A stretch of 64,000 bases of DNA from an uncultured Clostridia bacterium (GTDB taxonomy: Bacteria > Bacillota > Clostridia > Oscillospirales > Ruminococcaceae), in assembly GCA_947624375.1 (NCBI GenBank), contig CANQKD010000003.1, positions 1-64,000 on the forward strand, read 5' to 3'. Position 1 is the stretch's first letter, and each line of letters opens with the position of its first letter. Below are positions 58,943 to 64,000 of this stretch, piece after piece. The position numbers and the translations under genes were made by a program. The notes beneath the pieces are model-generated. The model saw only the letters and a program-made list of their open reading frames with translations. It searched no databases and was not told the origin of the DNA.

Positions 58943-59614
58943 ATGCGGATGAGAAGAAAAAAAGGTCTTGAAGAACGCCTTAAAAACTGCGGCAACAAGA
59001 TAATTTATATGGACAGAGAGGACAGAAATTTTCAAAAAATCGATACCGACTCTCTGCTCGATTTGCAAAAGCTTTTCGGAAATGATGATCCCGTGCATAT
59101 GGAGATAGGCTGCGGCAAGGGTCAGTTTGCCTGCGAGATCGCCAGGCAAAACCCCGATATAAACTACCTCGCGGTGGAAAAAAGCAGCAATGTGCTTGTC
59201 ACCGCCTGCGAAGCCGCCATTGAGCAGGATATAAAAAACCTCATCTTTCTGCGCGGCGCGGCGGAGTATCTTGAATGTTACATACCGCGCGGCAGCATAG
59301 GCAGGCTTTATCTGAACTTCAGCTGCCCGTTCCCGAAGAAAAGCTATGCCTCCCACAGGCTTACGCACCACAAGTTTCTGCAAATATACAAAAAGCTGCT
59401 GCTTCCCGATGCAGAGATACACCAAAAGACCGATAATATGCACTTTTTTGAGTTTTCTATAGAGCAGCTCTCGCAGGAGGGTTTTGTTATAAAGAATGTA
59501 TCGCTTGATCTGCACCACAGCGATTTCGAGGGCAATATCGTTACAGAATATGAGGAGCGATTTTCATCACAGGGTCTGCCGATATACAGGCTGGAGGCAG
59601 TTTACAAAAAGTGA
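58943..59614 (+). CDS. trmB: tRNA (guanine-N7-)-methyltransferase
   Basis: Methylates G46 in the tRNA variable loop using SAM. MEIGCGKGQF near residue 54 is the SAM-binding loop, LAVEKSSNV follows, and LYLNFSCPFPKK near 124 corresponds to the family motif NFSDPWPKK. The Asp and Trp of that motif are replaced by Cys and Phe here. RLTHHKF and HQKTDN are otherwise conserved. The start is set at ATG 58943, after AGGCAGG; the longer frame overlaps the preceding gene. 223 residues is normal. Confidence 0.9.
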   Translation: MRMRRKKGLEERLKNCGNKIIYMDREDRNFQKIDTDSLLDLQKLFGNDDPVHMEIGCGKGQFACEIARQNPDINYLAVEKSSNVLVTACEAAIEQDIKNLIFLRGAAEYLECYIPRGSIGRLYLNFSCPFPKKSYASHRLTHHKFLQIYKKLLLPDAEIHQKTDNMHFFEFSIEQLSQEGFVIKNVSLDLHHSDFEGNIVTEYEERFSSQGLPIYRLEAVYKK

Positions 59615-59642
59615 CATATAAAGACCGCTGCCACACATTTGC

Positions 59643-59704
59643 AGACTGCTAAAGCAGTCGGCAATTTTGCTTTCTGAAAGTCTGAAGCCTTTCAGAAAAC
59701 AAAA
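59643..59704 (+). terminator. tandem hairpins after trmB
   Basis: GACTGCT-AAA-GCAGTC is followed by a short T-rich stretch, then a second stem of CTTTCTGAAAG type (59665-59704) whose outer arms TTTTG and CAAAA also pair. The first stem probably terminates trmB; the second may end transcripts from the other strand. Confidence 0.6.
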
Positions 59705-59747
59705 CCGTAATTCTTGCCGCATTTTCAGTTTTTTCGTTAAATAGTCA
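59701..59747 (-). repeat. dispersed repeat G, copy 2
   Basis: On the minus strand it starts TGACTATTTAACGAAAAA and ends CGGTTTT, matching 24727-24775. It too adjoins a terminator-like hairpin. Confidence 0.6.
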
Positions 59748-59775
59748 TACACGGCGTGCCAACGGTCTTTTGTTA

Positions 59776-59804
59776 TTGATATATTTCTCTTTATGTGTTA
59801 TAAT
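59776..59804 (+). promoter_or_regulatory. sigma-A promoter of the MGMT-family gene
   Basis: TTGATA (59776-59781) and TATAAT (59799-59804), spacer 17 bp, 16 nt before the start codon at 59821. The leader would be very short. Confidence 0.75.
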
Positions 59805-59820
59805 ACTTTTGGTGATAAAA

Positions 59821-60129
59821 ATGAATACTTTTGAAAAAATATACGAGGCTGTAAAGCGCATACCAAAAGGCAAGGTGTGCACCTATGGGCAGATAGCCGC
59901 TCTGGCAGGAAACCCGAGGTGGTCGCAGGTGGTGGGCTACGCTTTGCACGTAAACCCCGATAATTCCGTTATCCCCTGCCACAGGGTGGTAAACCGCTTT
60001 GGCGAGACCGCAAAGGCTTTTGCTTTCGGCGGCTGCGATGTTCAGCGGCAGATGCTTGAGGCAGAGGGCGTAAAGTTTGACGAAAACGGCAGAGTGATAA
60101 TGTCAGAATTCATGTGGCTCGGTGAATAA
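59821..60129 (+). CDS. MGMT/Ada C-terminal-like DNA repair protein
   Basis: A 102-residue protein consisting only of the DNA-binding domain of O6-alkylguanine-DNA methyltransferases. VCTYGQIAALAGNPRWSQVVG is the helix-turn-helix with its arginine finger region, and IPCHRVV keeps the acceptor Cys. Alkyltransferase-like proteins usually have Trp in place of this Cys, so this one may be active or a short YbaZ-type relative. The start is ATG 59821; the longer frame begins inside the promoter. Confidence 0.85.
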   Translation: MNTFEKIYEAVKRIPKGKVCTYGQIAALAGNPRWSQVVGYALHVNPDNSVIPCHRVVNRFGETAKAFAFGGCDVQRQMLEAEGVKFDENGRVIMSEFMWLGE

Positions 60130-60150
60130 CCAACTTCAGACAAAATTCTT

Positions 60151-60197
60151 AAAATTAAGTTAATTTTCTTGCAAAATAAAAACAAATGTGCTACAAT
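60151..60197 (+). promoter_or_regulatory. promoter and palindromic operator of the DtxR-family gene
   Basis: TTGCAA (60169-60174) and TACAAT (60192-60197) with 17-bp spacing. Immediately upstream is a perfect 17-bp palindrome, AAAATTAAGTTAATTTT (60151-60167), a good candidate for the regulator's own binding site. Confidence 0.65.
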
Positions 60198-60235
60198 ATC
60201 TTTTAGACAATCAGACAAAAAGGGAGGATATCATT

Positions 60236-60604
60236 ATGGCTTTGCAGGAATCAGGCGAGATGTATCTTGAAACGATACTTATACTTTCCGAAAAAACAGG
60301 CAAGGTAAGGGCTGTAGACGTCGGCGAATACATGGGCTTTTCAAAACCCAGCGTAAGCCGCGCAATGAACATACTGAAAAGCGGAGGCTTTGTCACGCTT
60401 GACAGCGAGGGTCACCTTTTGCTTACCGAGGCAGGCAGCGAAGTTGCAAACAAAATTTACGAACGCCACAAGCTGCTTACAAGCCTGCTTATCGATCTGG
60501 GCGTGAGCGAGAAGACCGCAGCCGAAGATGCCTGCAAGATAGAGCACGACATCAGCGACGAAACATTTCAGGCAATAAAAAAACACGTCGGCAAGCACAA
60601 ATAG
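60236..60604 (+). CDS. DtxR/MntR-family metal-dependent transcriptional regulator
   Basis: A 122-residue repressor. The N-terminal winged helix (about 1-65) includes RAVDVGEYMGFSKPSVSRAMNIL, and the dimerisation/metal-binding domain (about 66-122) carries the EAGSEVANKIYERHKLL and ACKIEHDIS segments whose Glu, His and Cys residues bind Mn or Fe in the family. There is no SH3-like third domain, as in MntR. The start is ATG 60236 after GGGAGG. It is alone between convergent neighbours, so its targets must lie elsewhere. Confidence 0.9.
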   Translation: MALQESGEMYLETILILSEKTGKVRAVDVGEYMGFSKPSVSRAMNILKSGGFVTLDSEGHLLLTEAGSEVANKIYERHKLLTSLLIDLGVSEKTAAEDACKIEHDISDETFQAIKKHVGKHK

Positions 60605-60635
60605 CCTGCCGACTGCATTATGTATTATCAGAATA

Positions 60636-61232
60636 TCAGAGATTTTCGCCCAGATCAAACGCCATTTTAAGATATTCTTCCATAAGCGCTTCCCTCTCCT
60701 GCTGAGAAAGCTTGTCGCTTGCCAGCTTATCGAACACGTTTATCTCGGTCTGCTCGGCGTTTGTGAATATCTTTGAATTTATCATCGTAGCTTTGAGCGC
60801 ATTGATGTGCGCGCTGCCCTGCGCGGTGGTCTTATCATCTGCCATGGTAACCAGGCAACTTGCCTTTTTCAGCTTATCCATCTGCGCGTCCGTGCCGTAT
60901 GCAAAATCTTTTGTCATAACGCGCTGAAACCAGCCCACCAGCATTGCAGGCGATGCCGACCAGAACATCGGGAAGATAAATACAACGGCATCACTCGTCT
61001 GTATCTTTATCTGCTCTTTTGCAATATCGCCGCTCAGGCGGTATGTTGCGCGGTCGCCCACGCTGTCAAAAAGATACTCGCTCTCCGTCATGGCAGGGTG
61101 AAAGCCCATGTCATACAGATCAGAGATCTCATAGTCGTGACCGCCCTTTGCAAGACCCTTTATAAAGGCATCTTTCAGCTTGCAGGTAAAGCTTTTGTTT
61201 GAGGGGTGGCAGTAAACAATCAATACGTTCAT
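60636..61232 (-). CDS. flavodoxin-like NAD(P)H quinone oxidoreductase
   Basis: A 198-residue FMN- or FAD-binding protein of the NQO1/MdaB family. The N-terminal VLIVYCHPSNKSFTC binds the flavin phosphate, and VFIFPMFWSASPAMLVGWFQRV near residue 90 is the family's Tyr/Phe/Trp-rich flavin segment. It probably reduces quinones or nitro compounds. It follows the lipoprotein gene by 39 nt and has a strong ribosome binding site (AGGAGG). Confidence 0.87.
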   Translation of the reverse strand: MNVLIVYCHPSNKSFTCKLKDAFIKGLAKGGHDYEISDLYDMGFHPAMTESEYLFDSVGDRATYRLSGDIAKEQIKIQTSDAVVFIFPMFWSASPAMLVGWFQRVMTKDFAYGTDAQMDKLKKASCLVTMADDKTTAQGSAHINALKATMINSKIFTNAEQTEINVFDKLASDKLSQQEREALMEEYLKMAFDLGENL

Positions 61233-61271
61233 TTGAAGTGTCCTCCTTAATATTTGTCAGATATTTTAAAC

Positions 61272-61910
61272 TTATATATTTTCGGCAGATGTTTCCGGCT
61301 CGGAAGTTTCGCTGCTTTCATCAGTATCGGTAACATCGGCAACCTCGGGCTGAGAAGTTTCGCTGTCCGTCTCGCTGATTTCTTCCGTCTCGCTGCTGTC
61401 TTCGGTAATTTCGGGTATTTCCTCAATACCTATAATAGCCAGATATGTATCAGCTTTTTCGGGAACGGCAGTTTGCAGCGCTGCATCAAGAACAGAAAGC
61501 TCGGTTTCCTCTATCGCGGAAGTTATCGCATCTACAAGTTCATTCGGCTTGAATCTTATGCTCGCATCGTCGCCGTAAAACGCCCAGAAGTTGAGAAAAT
61601 TCAGCGATATTTCACGCTTTTGCTCATCACTTGACGCAGCCCAGCCGTCTGCATACATTTCATCAAGTTCATACAGATCTTTCATGGCAAAATCGCCGTC
61701 AATGGTGTATTTTTCGCCCTCATCATCGGCGGTGTAGCCTTTGTCAAGTATGTCGGCAAAAAAGCCATCCGACTTATCATCGGTCTTCTTGTTATCTACC
61801 TTTGAGGAATTTTTGCTGACATTGCCTATCTCTATTTTCGGTCCGCAGGCTGTAAAACACAGGCACGCGGCAGCAGAGAAAACTAAGGCTGCTATAGCTT
61901 TTCTGTTCAT
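61272..61910 (-). CDS. hypothetical lipoprotein
   Basis: A 212-residue protein with a signal peptide ending in the lipobox FTAC (Cys near 22). The middle part is helical (about 65-150, MADGWAASSDEQKREISLNFLNF-like region). The last 45 residues are a low-complexity acidic tail of Ser, Thr and Glu. No family recognised. It has its own promoter and probably leads the two-gene unit with the flavoprotein. Confidence 0.8.
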   Translation of the reverse strand: MNRKAIAALVFSAAACLCFTACGPKIEIGNVSKNSSKVDNKKTDDKSDGFFADILDKGYTADDEGEKYTIDGDFAMKDLYELDEMYADGWAASSDEQKREISLNFLNFWAFYGDDASIRFKPNELVDAITSAIEETELSVLDAALQTAVPEKADTYLAIIGIEEIPEITEDSSETEEISETDSETSQPEVADVTDTDESSETSEPETSAENI

Positions 61911-61954
61911 GCAACATTCCTCCCTCTTGATAAGTCTACAAGAATACTACTTAT

Positions 61955-61983
61955 ATTGTAACTCTTTTTGTGCAGTTTGTCAA
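61955..61983 (-). promoter_or_regulatory. sigma-A promoter of the lipoprotein-flavoprotein unit
   Basis: TTGACA (61978-61983) and TACAAT (61955-61960) on the minus strand, 17-bp spacing, 45 nt before the lipoprotein start. Confidence 0.8.
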
Positions 61984-62060
61984 TAGATTTTTGATGAAAT
62001 ATTATGACAAAATTATTGACCGCTGACTGACAGCAAAAAATAAAAAGGAAGTAGATAAAA

Positions 62061-64000
62061 ATGTCACGCATAATGCAAAAACTGCGCGATAAAAAAATTT
62101 TAGATACATTGATATTTTACTGCGCTCCCATGATGATCGCGATGCTGTGTATATGCTTTGCCATTGCATATATAAACGATGCCTGCGACTCCAAGGGGCT
62201 GCACCTGAAAAAACCGCTGGTAATACTCCTCGCCGTGTTTGCCTTTTTTGTGATAGTCAGCATAGTAATGGTGATCATAGGCATTATAAAAAAGAAAAGA
62301 CCTCACTCGCGAGGCTTTTTGCTGGGCTTTACGCTTTCATTCTGCACATATATTTTCACCGAGGCGTGCACCGGCGCGTTTCCCTTTAAAGACGACATTA
62401 TAATGCTTTTTGCCGCGCCGCTTTTTGTGTATGCTTTCTATCTTCTTGGAAGCATTATTTTCAAAAAGCCGAAGATATACTTCATAGTGATCACCGTGAT
62501 ATTTCACCTTTACGGGCTGGCGCAGTTTTATCTGTATCAGTTCCGCGGCTCACCCCTCAGGGTGTCTGACCTGAGCAGCATAAAGTCAGCCACCATTGCA
62601 AAAGACTACTCATTCTTTGAGCCGCTTGCCATAGCTCTGCTGTGCCTTACTCTTTTTAGCCTGGGTATGTGCATAACGCTTACCGCATTTACAAAAATAA
62701 CGCCTTTTCGGCTGAAAATAAGGCTTTGCGCTCTGCCCGTGTTTGCAGCATTTGTTATAGTATTCGGCGGTTTTGGCATGAGTATGTACAGATACGGCGT
62801 TGAAAACCGCGTTATCAGGCTGAATTTTTCCGGCGGCGAAGACCTGAGTTCCTTTCAGGTAACGGGCAACGCTTTGATGTTCTACCTCGATATGCTCAAC
62901 AGCGGCTCTTCAAAGCCCTCGGGGTATTCCGATGAAAAGGCATTGGAGATACTCTCGCGCTATGAGACATCTGACGAAACACCGCAGAGAACGCCTACCG
63001 TAATAGCGGTGATGGACGAATCTTTCGCTGACTTTTCGCTGCTGGGCGATCTTGACATAAACAAAGACTATATGCCCTTTTACCACAGCATGAGTGAAAA
63101 CACTGTAAAAGGCTATGTTACTGTGTCTGCATACGGCGGCTATTCCTGCAACTCAGAGTTTGAGTTTCTCTCGGGCAACAGCATGGGATTTTTCCCTATG
63201 GGCAGCGCCGCTTACACGCAGTATGTGAAAACGCCGCAGGATTCTTTGGTAAATTACTTTGAAAACTACGGCTACTTTACCGAGGCTATAGCAGGCTGTG
63301 CGCCGAATCTGTGGGATATAGGCGAGGCTTACGGCTATCTGGGATTTGACAAGACCATGTATTCCGATGCCGTTTCAAAACGCAGCGAGGGTAACATGAA
63401 GGTCGTCAACGGCAGGCTTTCAGACGAAACGATGTTCGGGGTGCTTAAAGAGGAGTATGAAAACAAGCCGGAAGACAAACCTATGTTTGCTTTCCTGACG
63501 ACCATGCAGAACCATTCGCCGTATTATGAAAACAAACAAAAGACCTGCGAAATAACGCTTGACAGCTTTGATAGCCGCGAGGCAGAGCTTTATCTCTCGG
63601 CGGCGTATGAGACAGACAAGGCGATAGAAAACCTGGTAGAATATTTTTCGCAGGTCGATGAAGATGTTGTTATAGTATTCTTCGGCGACCACTTCCCTCA
63701 CATACCGCAGTTTTCCGAGCACCTGCTGGGCAAAACGCTGGGCACTATGTCGATAGAAGACAATGCCAGAATACATTCTACGCCATTTTTCATATGGGCA
63801 AATTATGATATCGACGAGCAGACAGATATGCACATGAGCCTTAACTATCTTTCAAACAAGCTTGTTGAGGTGTGCGGTATGCCAAAGACAGACTTTCAGC
63901 TGTATCTTGACGATGTTATGAAAAAACTGCCGTCTATAAGCTCTTTCGGCTACAAAGGCGATGACGGCAAATGGTACAGGATCACCGACAGCTCGCAGTA
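62061..64000 (+). CDS. LtaS-type membrane sulfatase / phosphoglycerol transferase, partial
   Basis: An open frame from ATG 62061 (AGGAAG nine bases upstream) to the window edge, 646 codons seen and no stop. Five membrane segments lie in about the first 230 residues. The outside sulfatase-type domain follows, with VIAVMDESFADFS, GYSCNSEFEFLSG near residue 357, MQNHSPYY, and FFGDHFPHIP as metal-binding loops. The nucleophile position, usually Thr in LtaS, appears to be Ser here. Family members polymerise glycerol phosphate for lipoteichoic acid or modify glycans with it. Confidence 0.87.
   Translation, partial: MSRIMQKLRDKKILDTLIFYCAPMMIAMLCICFAIAYINDACDSKGLHLKKPLVILLAVFAFFVIVSIVMVIIGIIKKKRPHSRGFLLGFTLSFCTYIFTEACTGAFPFKDDIIMLFAAPLFVYAFYLLGSIIFKKPKIYFIVITVIFHLYGLAQFYLYQFRGSPLRVSDLSSIKSATIAKDYSFFEPLAIALLCLTLFSLGMCITLTAFTKITPFRLKIRLCALPVFAAFVIVFGGFGMSMYRYGVENRVIRLNFSGGEDLSSFQVTGNALMFYLDMLNSGSSKPSGYSDEKALEILSRYETSDETPQRTPTVIAVMDESFADFSLLGDLDINKDYMPFYHSMSENTVKGYVTVSAYGGYSCNSEFEFLSGNSMGFFPMGSAAYTQYVKTPQDSLVNYFENYGYFTEAIAGCAPNLWDIGEAYGYLGFDKTMYSDAVSKRSEGNMKVVNGRLSDETMFGVLKEEYENKPEDKPMFAFLTTMQNHSPYYENKQKTCEITLDSFDSREAELYLSAAYETDKAIENLVEYFSQVDEDVVIVFFGDHFPHIPQFSEHLLGKTLGTMSIEDNARIHSTPFFIWANYDIDEQTDMHMSLNYLSNKLVEVCGMPKTDFQLYLDDVMKKLPSISSFGYKGDDGKWYRITDSSQ

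Overview
The window looks like chromosome of a low-to-mid GC Firmicute of the class Clostridia, most likely a Ruminococcus-type member of the Oscillospiraceae. This is judged from the RpoB, RpoC, EF-Tu and S12 sequences, the Gram-positive gene set (HemZ, YhaM-type HD protein, LtaS-type sulfatase, NfeD/SPFH pair) and clean sigma-A promoters with 17-bp spacers. The species is inferred from gene content and was not tested.

Layout. Positions 1-1641 are an AT-rich foreign end: a serine recombinase and three short ORFs abut the 3' end of rlmD, which looks like the attachment site of an integrative element. Positions 1642-9390 are a compact minus-strand operon, recJ, rel, MBL hydrolase, hemZ, rlmD. 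argS is divergent at 9544-11334. Positions 12084-17808 hold moxR, a DUF58 gene, a transglutaminase gene and an aminotransferase. Positions 18989-26400 hold typA, tRNA-Tyr, tRNA-Thr, a YhaM-type HD protein, a frameshifted lipoprotein gene, a relB antitoxin with a wrecked toxin gene, tRNA-Pro and an SPFH/NfeD pair. Positions 26538-38514 are a near-complete arginine cluster in the order argG, argH, argC, argJ, argB, argD, argF, interspersed with a pentapeptide protein, a NagZ-type lipoprotein, a histidine phosphatase and a small membrane protein. Positions 39451-52105 are the core translation and transcription block rpoB, rpoC, rpsL, rpsG, fusA, tuf. The last 12 kb hold yifB, a lipase-like hydrolase, phosphoglucomutase, a galactokinase-family gene, trmB, a short MGMT protein, a DtxR-family regulator, a quinone-reductase-like flavoprotein, a lipoprotein and the start of an LtaS-type sulfatase.

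The most unusual content is non-coding. Four copies of a modular intergenic repeat (11826-12076, 18448-18820, 38751-39003, 39122-39320) carry the same ordered series of hairpins. The stems differ between copies but stay complementary, while loops and linkers are conserved. This is the covariation expected of a structured RNA or a hairpin-dependent mobile element. Copies sit in mosaic regions with further palindromes and 7-bp repeats. A second element, a 284-bp GC-rich non-coding insertion with 19-bp terminal inverted repeats (23705-23988), interrupts a RelE/ParE-type toxin gene so exactly that removing it restores the toxin reading frame at the junction.

Two core proteins carry additions worth attention: an eleven-cysteine insertion in RpoC and a long acidic tail on RpoB. 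ArgJ is fused in frame behind a phospholipase-C-like plus ASCH protein, yet keeps its own strong ribosome binding site.
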